64,000 nt of DNA from Candidatus Avimonas narfae (GTDB lineage: Bacteria > Bacillota > Clostridia > Oscillospirales > Acutalibacteraceae), in contig CAJFNR010000065.1 in the NCBI GenBank assembly GCA_904395335.1, positions 1 through 64,000 on the forward strand. The letters run 5' to 3'. A model generated the notes under the pieces. That model had not been told where the DNA came from. It searched no databases and was given only the letters and a program-made list of their open reading frames with translations. Positions 25,581 to 33,624 of the stretch are shown piece after piece; positions within the stretch are counted from its first letter, which is position 1, and each line of letters opens with the position of its first letter. The position numbers were made by a program, and so were the translations under genes.

Positions 25581-25964
25581 GGGGCTGCGCCCTCAAGCGG
25601 CGGCCTCGTCGAGCGGCTCAATGGTATTGGATCAGGAAATGAATTGGGTGATAGAGCGGTCAAAACCCGCCAGGCCTTTGCAGACAGGATGCGCAGGAAG
25701 TGTGTATGCCGTATTCCTATAAGCTGTATGAAAACGACGAGTTTTCCCCATAGGGCAAAGCTCGTCTATTTCTATCTATTTGACCGGAAGGATCGAGAGA
25801 GCAAAGCATGACCGAGAATCAATCGGATGGCAGCGGATCTGTCGGTATCCCGCAGCGCGGTTAAGAGAACCATCAAGGATCTGGAGAAAGCGGAGCTGAT
25901 CCGCAAAGAAGCGCATTTTCGGGAGAACGGCAGCTCGACCTCCAATCGATACTATATGCTGTGA
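25581..25964 (+). pseudogene. Broken helix-turn-helix protein of a mobile element
   Basis: One frame reads PHRAKLVYFYLFDRKDRE, then SKA, a TGA at 25809-25811, and continues PRINRMAADLSVSRSAVKRT, IKDLEKAELIRKEAHFREN and ends NRYYML-stop at 25964. Family members have SxAWPS here, so the TGA probably replaces a Trp codon. The expected upstream part (YSYKLYENDEF from ATG 25706) is in another frame, so there is also a frameshift. The winged-helix segment is typical of small DNA-binding proteins on clostridial phages and conjugative elements. Confidence 0.65.
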
Positions 25965-26653
25965 GTTCAAAAAATGAGATACCGTCCGCTGAGGGGAAAC
26001 CGTGCCTTTGGGTGGACGGAGGGGCGGTTCAAAATGACCTCCCTTGAAGAATCCACTCTAAGCGGAGCATACGGTAGAAAAGATGAGAGTGGAAGCCGGA
26101 TGCTTATGGGATAATAATAAATATATTTCAAAAAGAAAAATATATTTATACAAAAACACGGCAATCCTCTTGACGAGACGCATAGACTCATTGTAATATG
26201 GACTAAAGAGCAAAAAAGAAATTACGATGGGATTTGTTACAATGACTGTTCCTTTTGACGTTGATCGAATTCCTCTTTCTGCGGCTTTTTATCAATCTGA
26301 TCCGCCGTCATTCTATGACGGTAATTCTTCTTGCTCTTTGTTTGAACGGAATACGTTTGTTTCGGCACAGATGTAGTCTTACTATGTCTGTCCTTGTTTA
26401 TAAAAAACAAACGACTGTTGGAATATGGTGCGTATGAGGGGGCCGATGGCCATATATGAAAAGCTTTTCGACGCCGAGAGAGAAGGCGCCGCGGCGGAAG
26501 AAGCTTAAGCGGCGCCCGCGGCAAAGGAGGGGTGGGGGTATACAGAGAGGGGGACTTTGCTCTTCCGGTCAACTGCCGAAACAGAGCCTGGTCGGGGTAG
26601 CCATAAAACGGCAGAATAACGAATCTGTTTCGTTACAACAAGGGGGATGTTGA
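25965..26653. other. AT-rich intergenic island sequence without a supported gene
   Basis: This stretch is AT-rich up to about 26430 and GC-rich afterwards. It has short open frames on both strands, for example a 44-codon frame from ATG 26242 on the + strand and its mirror on the - strand, and a 24-codon frame MAIYEKLFDAEREGAAAEEA near 26449. None has a convincing ribosome site plus length. I read it as decayed mobile DNA. Confidence 0.4.
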
Positions 26654-27562
26654 ATGACTTTTTCCGAGTACTGTCAGACGTTGGTAAAAAATGCCGATGC
26701 CCCGGTCATGGAGGCTTTCCGGGAGAATGTAAAGCTGTCCGGCGGATATGAGCTTTCTGCTCCGCAGAAATTCCGGTATCGTTGGGAAGACCTTCCCTTC
26801 TACAATGAACTCAAGAGGCGATTTCCCCTGCTCGAAATAGCCGGAAAGGGAGAGGCCTTCGACAAGGCCTTGAACCTGATGGAGTGGCTGAGCGACCATA
26901 CGGAATACAACGGCAGCAGCCCGCTGCCTCCCAGCCTGCCGGAGGAGATCCTCCGTTATTCGTACGACAAGGGATTTGAGGGAGCCATCAACTGTGCCAA
27001 TAAGGCGATTGTGCTGTCCGACCTGCTGGTGGCAACGCATATTCCTGCCATGCCTGTATGGCTGTCGAACCATATGATGGATTCCCACAGCGATTTTTTT
27101 GCACAGGGGTGGATCCATTGCGTGGTTCATGCCTATCTCTGCGACAGAAAGCGGTGGGTGATGCTCGATCCGTCCTTTAATAGCTATGTGACCGACGGTA
27201 TGGGAGTCCCCCTGAATCTTCTGGAAATCTTTCACGGCTTTACACAAGGGAAACAGATGCAGCTCGGCCGGTATTCCCTTAACGGAACGGATTTCTTTCG
27301 GGAACGTTATCTGGAGGATTTTCTGCTGCCCTCTCTTTTGATCCTTTCCCTATGGAAGGGCAATGCTCGGGAAAACCGCGTATTCGGCTTTTCTCAGGCA
27401 AGCGTCGTTCCGCGGAACGTCCGGTATATCGAATGGCTGAATTCCCTAACCTCGGACGACCGGTTTCCTGAGGACAGCAGAAGATATATAGCGGAATCCC
27501 TCTCCGCCCTGCAGGTGATTTCCATGGGAGATCTTCTGCTGGAACCGGTCTCCCCGGAGTAA
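26654..27562 (+). CDS. Transglutaminase-like cysteine protease-fold protein
   Basis: 302 residues, no signal peptide. The transglutaminase core shows the full triad: Cys114 in GAINCANKAIVLSDLL, His159 in CVVHAYL and Asp172 in WVMLDPSFN. Such domains act as peptidases, amidases or transglutaminases, and the substrate is unknown. The C-terminal 100 residues have no recognised domain. GC content returns to the genome norm here, so the gene is probably outside the island. The ATG follows AAGGGGGATGTTGA. No terminator is visible after it, but the next gene has its own strong promoter. Confidence 0.8.
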   Translation: MTFSEYCQTLVKNADAPVMEAFRENVKLSGGYELSAPQKFRYRWEDLPFYNELKRRFPLLEIAGKGEAFDKALNLMEWLSDHTEYNGSSPLPPSLPEEILRYSYDKGFEGAINCANKAIVLSDLLVATHIPAMPVWLSNHMMDSHSDFFAQGWIHCVVHAYLCDRKRWVMLDPSFNSYVTDGMGVPLNLLEIFHGFTQGKQMQLGRYSLNGTDFFRERYLEDFLLPSLLILSLWKGNARENRVFGFSQASVVPRNVRYIEWLNSLTSDDRFPEDSRRYIAESLSALQVISMGDLLLEPVSPE

Positions 27563-27615
27563 AGGGATCCGGTTTTTCCTGTTTATTTGCCTGCCGTATT
27601 TTTTGTGCATTTCTA

Positions 27616-27644
27616 TTGTCTTTCCTCTATAGCGCGTTTATAAT
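27616..27644 (+). promoter_or_regulatory. Sigma-A promoter of the first GH26-like gene
   Basis: TTGTCT, a 17-bp spacer and a perfect TATAAT, 53 bp before the ATG at 27698. Confidence 0.75.
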
Positions 27645-27697
27645 GGGGCAAAAGACGGAGGGGACTCCGTAGAGAACTCCAAAAGGAGGCGGACTGG

Positions 27698-29254
27698 ATG
27701 CTGGAAACTGACGGGCTGGGCGAAATCACAGCCGAAGAACTGTATGAAAATGGGGTGCGGGTAAGTGTGCCCCATCTGCAGGCTCAGGATGTCAAAAGGG
27801 TGTATTATTCCGGGGATATCAAACGGGTGGTCAATTATCCCGACGGGTACCTGCTGGACATTCCCCGCGACTGGGAACCGGACTTTACCATGGGCAGCGT
27901 ATGGACGCGGTACCGGAACGATGGGGTGACGCTGGTAGCTACCAAGGAGGAACAGATTTACCGGTATTACGGAACGGCGGAGGCTTATATTGAAAACATC
28001 TTCCAGTATATCACCACGGAAACCTACCGGAAGGTCAACCGCGTGGAGGTGCTGGGAGAGGAAAACTTTGAGCAGGCGGACGGATACAAGGTTCATGTGA
28101 GAAAAATGCACCTGATGGAGTGTGACGATACCGTCAAATCCTTCTACACCTATGTGATTGCGCACAATGGGGTCAGCCCCTGCGTACAGCTGATGTTCAA
28201 GGCGGTGGATAACCGGGATTTTTCCCCGGTATACCGCAGCCTGCGGGTGATCCCTGTCCGGGGCAAAGGCGTGGATACGGTCACCTATCCTTGCCGGGAC
28301 AATCCCAGCTGGAACGACAAGACCAGGGCATTTTACCATTCGCTGCGGGAGAGAAAGAAAGTCCTTTGGGGAATTTTCGCCGGCAATCTCGATACCGGTT
28401 CTTTGGAGGAGGCCATTCCTGCGCTGGAAAAAAAGATCGCCCACAAGTTTCCTCTGATATCGTCCTATACGGAGATGGACTGGAATTTCCCGTTGGACGA
28501 AGCGCGGCAGCTGACGCGGGAGGGGCGCATCCTTCAATATACCCATCATTTCTCCCGCTGGACAGAGGAGGTGGGCATGGGCAAGGAGGCGCCGATCCTG
28601 GATATTTACCGAGGGAAAAAGGACGACGACCTGCGGCGTATTGCGCGCCAAATCGCCCAGTACGGTGAGCCCATGCTGTTCCGGGTGAACAATGAAATGA
28701 ACTCCGATTGGACCTGCTGGGCCGCCCACAACGCCATGCTGGATCCGGAGATTTTCACGGATACCTGGATCCGGATGTATCGGATCTTTGAGGAAGAGGG
28801 CGCCAACGCCAATTGTATCTGGGAGTGGAACCCCAATGCGGATTTCTCTGTTCCGCGCGCCAACTGGAATGAGATCCGCACCTATATGCCCGGCCCGGAA
28901 TATGTCCATGCCATCGGCTTGACCTATTACAATTTCGGCAGCGATACCCTGTGGGATTCTTTTGATCAGCTGTATGGTCCCATGGACAGGTATTACGGCA
29001 CTTATTTCCGTGACTGGCCGTGGATCATCGGGGAATTTGCCTGTTCGGATACGCAGACGCCGTCCCGCAAGTCCCGGTGGATTGCGGAGATGTTCGACAG
29101 CCTGGCGACCGGGAATTATCCCAATATTAAAGCAGCTGTTTGGTTCAGCTGCAACGACTACGACAGTGACGGGAACATCGTGCATCTGCTGCTGCTGGAT
29201 GAAAGCGAGGATACCTGCAAGGAGTTCCGGGAGGGACTGGCCAGGACACAGTAG
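27698..29254 (+). CDS. GH26-like protein without signal peptide
   Basis: 518 residues. Residues 1-185 form an N-terminal domain (VVNYPDGYLLDIPRDW) that looks PsbP/LpqN-like. From about 205 the protein resembles a GH26 (beta-mannanase type) barrel: Glu333 in RVNNEMNSDW is the likely acid/base and Glu446 in IIGEFACSD the likely nucleophile, 113 residues apart. It is a close paralogue of the next gene but begins where that protein's mature part begins and has no signal or lipobox. AAAAGGAGG 8 nt before the ATG supports the start. It is therefore either cytoplasmic or has lost its export signal. The substrate is unknown; mannan or beta-1,3-linked glucan type polysaccharide is a guess from the fold. 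Confidence 0.75.
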   Translation: MLETDGLGEITAEELYENGVRVSVPHLQAQDVKRVYYSGDIKRVVNYPDGYLLDIPRDWEPDFTMGSVWTRYRNDGVTLVATKEEQIYRYYGTAEAYIENIFQYITTETYRKVNRVEVLGEENFEQADGYKVHVRKMHLMECDDTVKSFYTYVIAHNGVSPCVQLMFKAVDNRDFSPVYRSLRVIPVRGKGVDTVTYPCRDNPSWNDKTRAFYHSLRERKKVLWGIFAGNLDTGSLEEAIPALEKKIAHKFPLISSYTEMDWNFPLDEARQLTREGRILQYTHHFSRWTEEVGMGKEAPILDIYRGKKDDDLRRIARQIAQYGEPMLFRVNNEMNSDWTCWAAHNAMLDPEIFTDTWIRMYRIFEEEGANANCIWEWNPNADFSVPRANWNEIRTYMPGPEYVHAIGLTYYNFGSDTLWDSFDQLYGPMDRYYGTYFRDWPWIIGEFACSDTQTPSRKSRWIAEMFDSLATGNYPNIKAAVWFSCNDYDSDGNIVHLLLLDESEDTCKEFREGLARTQ

Positions 29255-29268
29255 CGGTCATAAAGTGG

Positions 29269-29297
29269 TTGAGTTCTCCCATGAAAAGGGATATACT
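29269..29297 (+). promoter_or_regulatory. Promoter of the second GH26-like gene
   Basis: TTGAGT, a 17-bp spacer and TATACT, starting 15 bp after the stop of the first paralogue and 71 bp before the next ATG. Confidence 0.6.
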
Positions 29298-29367
29298 GTG
29301 TCTGTTGGTCTGAAATGCCCTCGGGCACGGGGACGATGAAATTTACCGGAGGGGAAAGTGAAAAGAC

Positions 29368-31089
29368 ATGCAAGTAAAACCGCTTAGACGGATATTGTCC
29401 GTCATTACTGCCGCCGCTTTGGCGGCGGCTTGTCTGACTGGCTGCAGCGGACAGGATGAGCCTGCGCCGCCACAGGAGGACGCCGTAACCGAAGCGGATC
29501 TGACGGCCGTGCGGGAAGAGCTTATCCGAACCTCGGAAACCGAAGGCCTCGGGGATATCACCGCCATGGAGCTGTATGAAAACGGCGTGCGCACCGCCAG
29601 CTCCGAATATATTCAGGCAAAGGATAACAAAAAGCTGTACTATTCCGGGGACATCAAGCGGGTGGTCAATTACCCCGATGGCTACATCCTGGATATTCCG
29701 AAGGATTGGGTGCCGGATTACTCCATGAGTACGGTGCGGGTCCGCTATACCACGGATCAGGTGACGCTCATCGCCACCAACGAGGATCAGATATACACGC
29801 TTTACGATTCCGCAGAAGCTTACATTGAAAGCGTCTTTCAGTATATCACTGCCGATACATATATGCGGGTGAACCGGGTGGAGAAGCTGTCGGAGGAAAC
29901 GTTGCAGCTGGCGGACGGCTATAAGGCCTATGTACTGAAAATGCATCTGCTCAACTGTGAGGAAACGGTGAAAAGCTATTACACCTATGTGGTGTACTAC
30001 AATGGCCTCAACCGGTGTGTGCAGCTGATGTTCAAGGCGGTAGACGACCGGGATTTTTCCTCCGTATACAACAGCTTCCGGCCGATTTCCGCTAAGGGGA
30101 TCGCGCTGGACACCATTACTTACCCCTGCGAGGACAACGCCAGCTGGAATGACAAAACCCGGGAATATTATCATTCCCTGAAGGATTCCGATAAAATTTC
30201 CTGGGGGATTTTCGCCGATAACATCGATACCGATCCCCTCAAGAGCAAGATCCCCGGCATGGAAGAGAAAATCGATTACAAGTTCCCCATTGTCACCTCC
30301 TACACGGAAATGGACTGGAACTTTCCGCTGAAGGATGCTCGGGAACTGACCGAGGATGGTCGGATTCTGCATTTCACGTACCATTTTTCCCGCTGGACCG
30401 ATGCCGTGGGCATGGGTAAGGAAGCGCCGATCCTGAACATATACCGCGGGAAAAAGGATAACGACCTGCGGCGTATGGCCAAGCAGATCGCCCAGTACGG
30501 CGAACCGATCTTGTTCCGGCTCAACAATGAGATGAATTCCGACTGGACCTGCTGGTCCGCGGTCAACGCTATGCTGGACCCGGAGATTTTTACGGAAACC
30601 TGGATCCGTATGCATGACATTTTTGAGGAGGAGGGCGCCAACGCCAACTGTATCTGGGTATGGAATCCTCAGGGGGATACGTCCGCCCCGCAGGCAAACT
30701 GGAACGAGGTGCGTACCTATATGCCTGGGCCGGAGTACGTGGATATGATTGGTGTGACCTATTACAATTTCGGCGATGAAAACCAGTGGGATTCGTTTGA
30801 GGCTCTGTATACCCGTATCGACGATTATTACGGGAAGTACTTCCGCGACTGGCCGTGGATGATCGGGGAGTTTGGCTGTTCGGATACCCAGACGCCGTCC
30901 CGCAAGCCTCAGTGGATTACGGATATGTTCACGAGCCTGGCGGCGGGAAAATATCCCAATATCAAGGCGGCTGTCTGGTTTAGCCGCAACGACTACGATG
31001 CCGACGGCAACGTGACCCATCTGCTTCTTCTGGATGAAAGCGAGGAGACGCTGACCGCTTTCCGCGAAGGCTTGGCCAAGACGCAATAA
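29368..31089 (+). CDS. GH26-like lipoprotein
   Basis: 573 residues. A lipoprotein signal peptide (basic start, AAALAAACLTGC lipobox, cysteine near 27) is followed by a short acidic/proline linker, then the PsbP-like domain and the GH26-like barrel shared with the previous gene. Glu388 (RLNNEMNSDW) and Glu501 (MIGEFGCSD) are the putative catalytic pair, again 113 residues apart. Anchored outside the membrane, it probably trims a beta-linked polysaccharide for uptake. Strong similarity over the whole length to the upstream gene shows a tandem duplication. A strong terminator follows at 31099. Confidence 0.82.
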   Translation: MQVKPLRRILSVITAAALAAACLTGCSGQDEPAPPQEDAVTEADLTAVREELIRTSETEGLGDITAMELYENGVRTASSEYIQAKDNKKLYYSGDIKRVVNYPDGYILDIPKDWVPDYSMSTVRVRYTTDQVTLIATNEDQIYTLYDSAEAYIESVFQYITADTYMRVNRVEKLSEETLQLADGYKAYVLKMHLLNCEETVKSYYTYVVYYNGLNRCVQLMFKAVDDRDFSSVYNSFRPISAKGIALDTITYPCEDNASWNDKTREYYHSLKDSDKISWGIFADNIDTDPLKSKIPGMEEKIDYKFPIVTSYTEMDWNFPLKDARELTEDGRILHFTYHFSRWTDAVGMGKEAPILNIYRGKKDNDLRRMAKQIAQYGEPILFRLNNEMNSDWTCWSAVNAMLDPEIFTETWIRMHDIFEEEGANANCIWVWNPQGDTSAPQANWNEVRTYMPGPEYVDMIGVTYYNFGDENQWDSFEALYTRIDDYYGKYFRDWPWMIGEFGCSDTQTPSRKPQWITDMFTSLAAGKYPNIKAAVWFSRNDYDADGNVTHLLLLDESEETLTAFREGLAKTQ

Positions 31090-31098
31090 GAGGCGGGA

Positions 31099-31138
31099 GA
31101 GGCCGGTCCGGATGACTGTGTTCCGGCCCGGCCTCTTT
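31099..31138 (+). terminator. Terminator after the GH26-like lipoprotein gene
   Basis: GAGGCCGGTCCGGA and TCCGGCCCGGCCTC form a long GC-rich stem with one mismatch, followed by TTTAT. Confidence 0.85.
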
Positions 31139-31213
31139 ATCATAATCTGTCCGGGCCTGGTTGCTATTATGCCGGGAGCCGGTATTTTCCATGACTGAAC
31201 AGGAGGTTTTTTC

Positions 31214-32812
31214 ATGCTGGATTGGCAAAAGGACGCGGTCGTTTATCAGATTTACCCCAAGAGCTTTTGCGACAGCAATGGCGACGGCATTGGCGATCTG
31301 CGCGGCATTATTTCCAAGATCCCCTATCTCAAGGCCCTGGGCATCAACACTGTCTGGCTGTCCCCCTGCTATCCCTCACCGGGAGACGACAACGGTTACG
31401 ACATTTCCGACTATTGCGATATCGCACCCGAATACGGCACCTTGGACGATTTTAAGGAGCTGCTCGGGAAGCTGCACGAAAACGGCATCCGTCTGCTGAT
31501 GGATCTGGTGGTCAACCACACCTCCGACGAGCATGCGTGGTTCCAGGAAAGCCGTCAAAGCCGCGACAATCCCTACCGCGACTATTATATCTGGCGCGAT
31601 CCGGTGGACGGGCACGAGCCGAACGGCTGGCAGGCGGCCTTTGGCGGCCCGGCGTGGGAATGGGACGAAAAAACGCAGCAATACTATCTGCACCTTTTTT
31701 CCAAAAAGCAGCCCGACCTCAACTGGGACAATCCCGTTGTACGGCAGGAAATCGCCGACATGGTGAATTTCTGGCTGGATATGGGCGTCGATGGGTTCCG
31801 CTGCGATGTCATCAACAACATCTCCAAGGACCTGTCCGCGCCGGGCTGCGGCTACGGTCCGCATCTGCATGAATACCTGCACGAGCTGTATGAGCGGGCC
31901 TTTCAGCCACACGGTGCGCTGACCGTCGGCGAGACCTGGGGATTGACGCCGCAGCAAACCCTGGCTCTGACGGGGGAAGCCCGCGGTGAGCTGACCATGA
32001 GCTTTCAGTTTGAACACCTACTGCTTGGACGGGTGGGCGGTGACAAATTCCGGCGCTGTCCCGTTGACCGCACGGAATTTGTGAACATCCTCGCCAAATG
32101 GGAGGTAGGGCTCAAGGACGATGGATATCCCGTTCTGGTCATGGAAAACCACGATCAGCCCCGCGCGCTTTCCCGTTTCGGCGACAGCGCCTATCCTTAC
32201 GAAAGCGCGACCATGCTGGCGGTTCTGCTCTATGGTATGCGCGGCGTGCCGTTTATCTATCAGGGGCAGGAGCTGGGGCTTTCCAACCCGGTATTCCGTT
32301 CACTGTCGGAGTACCGCGACATTGAGACGATCAATGCCTACCATGAGATGCGCGCCGAGTTCACGGAAGAGGAGCTATTGCCCATGATGAATTTCGGCAG
32401 CCGGGACAATTCCCGCGTGCCGATGCCGTGGTCGGAGGAAGCCAACGGGGGCTTCACCAGCGGCACCTCGTGGATTCAATGCGCTGTCGACCCCGCCCGT
32501 ACGGTAGCGGCAGAAGAAAAGGATCCCCGTTCGGTGCTGCATTTTTACCGTCGGCTGCTGGCCCTGCGCCGGGAAAATGACTGCCTGCGCCGCGGCGAAT
32601 TTGCCCTGCTGCACAACGAGGACGGAACCGTCCTGTATCAGAATACCCTGGGCGCCCGCAAAACGCTGGTTGCCTGCCGCTTCGCGGACAGTGAAGCCGC
32701 CCTGCCCGACGGCGTGCCGGAAAACGCCGCGCTGCTGCTGAGTAACTATGAGGACGCCGACACCACTGCGGCGTTGCGTTCCTATGAAGCGCGGATTTTT
32801 GAGGTGTGCTGA
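31214..32812 (+). CDS. GH13 alpha-glucosidase (oligo-1,6-glucosidase type)
   Basis: 532 residues, cytoplasmic (no signal peptide). The GH13 barrel shows the calcium loop DSNGDGIGDL (20-29), VVNHTSDEH, the nucleophile Asp198 in GFRCDVINN, the acid/base Glu240 in TVGETWG and the third carboxylate in MENHDQPR. Valine directly after the nucleophile (DVIN) is the residue linked to alpha-1,6 specificity in this subfamily, so isomaltose-type oligosaccharides or trehalose 6-phosphate are likely substrates. The ATG follows AGGAGGTTTTTTC. It is separated from the GH26-like genes by a terminator, so it is a separate unit. Confidence 0.92.
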   Translation: MLDWQKDAVVYQIYPKSFCDSNGDGIGDLRGIISKIPYLKALGINTVWLSPCYPSPGDDNGYDISDYCDIAPEYGTLDDFKELLGKLHENGIRLLMDLVVNHTSDEHAWFQESRQSRDNPYRDYYIWRDPVDGHEPNGWQAAFGGPAWEWDEKTQQYYLHLFSKKQPDLNWDNPVVRQEIADMVNFWLDMGVDGFRCDVINNISKDLSAPGCGYGPHLHEYLHELYERAFQPHGALTVGETWGLTPQQTLALTGEARGELTMSFQFEHLLLGRVGGDKFRRCPVDRTEFVNILAKWEVGLKDDGYPVLVMENHDQPRALSRFGDSAYPYESATMLAVLLYGMRGVPFIYQGQELGLSNPVFRSLSEYRDIETINAYHEMRAEFTEEELLPMMNFGSRDNSRVPMPWSEEANGGFTSGTSWIQCAVDPARTVAAEEKDPRSVLHFYRRLLALRRENDCLRRGEFALLHNEDGTVLYQNTLGARKTLVACRFADSEAALPDGVPENAALLLSNYEDADTTAALRSYEARIFEVC

Positions 32813-32941
32813 TTGGCCGTGGGAGTGGACACGGTGGCGGCTTTGCCAAGGGTTGGTGGAGTGCGGTGAAAGCACCGGCAAAGACGCTCGATGGAATGTG
32901 CGCAGCGCTTATTGTTTTGAGCGAAAGTATGTGAGATGTCA

Positions 32942-32985
32942 CCGGGCTGGAGGCTATTCCTCCAGCCCGGCTCTCTCTGTTTTTG
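32942..32985 (+). terminator. Terminator following the GH13 gene
   Basis: CCGGGCTGGAGG and CCTCCAGCCCGG pair perfectly (12 bp) around CTATT, followed by CTCTCTCTGTTTTT. It lies 130 bp after the stop; the 130 bp between have no feature. Confidence 0.9.
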
Positions 32986-33072
32986 GTATAATAAAGGTTG
33001 GGAGAAATGCGAGAGCATTTCTCAGGAACGCTGCCGATAAACGTAGGATGAGAACTGCATGGGGCAGCGTTC
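32985..33072 (+). repeat. Family A dispersed repeat, copy 3
   Basis: GGTATAATAAAGGTTGGGAG followed by the same two hairpins as at 1-182: GAGAAATGC/GCATTTCTC with loop GAGA, and ACGCTGCC/GGCAGCGT. Only a few bases differ from copy 2 although it lies 33 kb away. It starts with a better -10-like TATAAT than the first copies. Confidence 0.8.
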
Positions 33073-33083
33073 ATGGAATTCTG

Positions 33084-33216
33084 GCCCAGGGCCTTTATGT
33101 TTGAGGACAAACGATGTGATGTGTCCCTGGGCCTGGAGAAATTGGCTGTCGGTCGGAACGACCTCCTCCCGCTTCGCGGCACCGCCAATCCTCCCTCTAC
33201 GCTTATGGTATACTGA
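33084..33216 (+). repeat. Family B structured repeat, copy 1
   Basis: A 133-bp unit. Its left half has an outer stem GCCCAGGG/CCCTGGGC around an inner GTTTG-AGGA-CAAAC hairpin. Its right half is a long stem (GGAGAAATTGGC with GCCAAT..CTCC) enclosing GGTCG-GAA-CGACC and CCGC-TTC-GCGG, i.e. a three-way junction. It ends with GGTATACTGA, a -10-like box before the next unit. Confidence 0.75.
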
Positions 33217-33350
33217 GCCCAGGGCCTCTATATTTGAGGACAAACCATGTGATGTGTCCCTGGGCCCGGAGAAATTGGCTGTCGGTCGGAACGACCTCCT
33301 CCCGCTTTGCGGCACCGCCAATTCTCCCTCTGCGCTTATGGGCAATACTG
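33217..33350 (+). repeat. Family B structured repeat, copy 2
   Basis: A tandem copy of the 133-bp unit with substitutions. The outer and inner stems are kept, and the right-hand stem is improved (GCCAATTCTCC pairs fully apart from one bulged A). The CCGC/GCGG loop changes from TTC to TTT. Confidence 0.75.
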
Positions 33351-33411
33351 TGCCAGGGCGTCTTTGTTTGATGGCAAAGTATGCGGGGAGTTTCTGGGCC
33401 GAAACCTGGTA
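33351..33411 (+). repeat. Family B repeat, partial diverged copy 3
   Basis: GCCAGGGCGTCTTTGTTTGATGGCAAAG corresponds to the left half of the unit. The inner hairpin TTTG-ATGG-CAAA persists although the loop has changed. The right half is missing, replaced by unrelated sequence leading to the promoter at 33543. Confidence 0.5.
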
Positions 33412-33542
33412 TGAGAGGACGGTGCCGCTGTTTGTGATTTGTGAATAAAAGCCACCAATCAAAGACCTTATGAAAAAGCCTATGGCTTTGGCCTTCTACC
33501 CTTCTCACAAAATGACAGAATAAGATATCCAGAAATGTCCTA

Positions 33543-33570
33543 TTGACAATGGAAATATACTCACTATAAT
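33543..33570 (+). promoter_or_regulatory. Strong sigma-A promoter before the ArsR-type regulator
   Basis: TTGACA, a 16-bp spacer and TATAAT, both perfect hexamers, 55 bp upstream of the TTG start at 33625. Confidence 0.85.
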
Positions 33571-33624
33571 GGTAATATCAAACAAAAATATATATCATAT
33601 TGAATTGATAAAGGAGGGGGAGCT

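Noticed and set aside
23716-26653. Attachment-site duplication of the tRNA-Leu 3' end
   Set aside because: I looked for a second copy of the T arm or acceptor end to the right of the island and saw none, so the insertion boundary is not proven.
27638-31215. Two long minus-strand frames (515 and 685 codons) opposite the GH26-like genes
   Set aside because: Both mirror the duplicated + strand genes, which have promoters, ribosome sites and catalytic motifs; the antisense frames resemble each other only because their templates do.
33022-33508. Minus-strand frames of 100-146 codons across the repeat array
   Set aside because: Their translations repeat with the 133-bp unit and have no ribosome site; they are by-products of the repeats.
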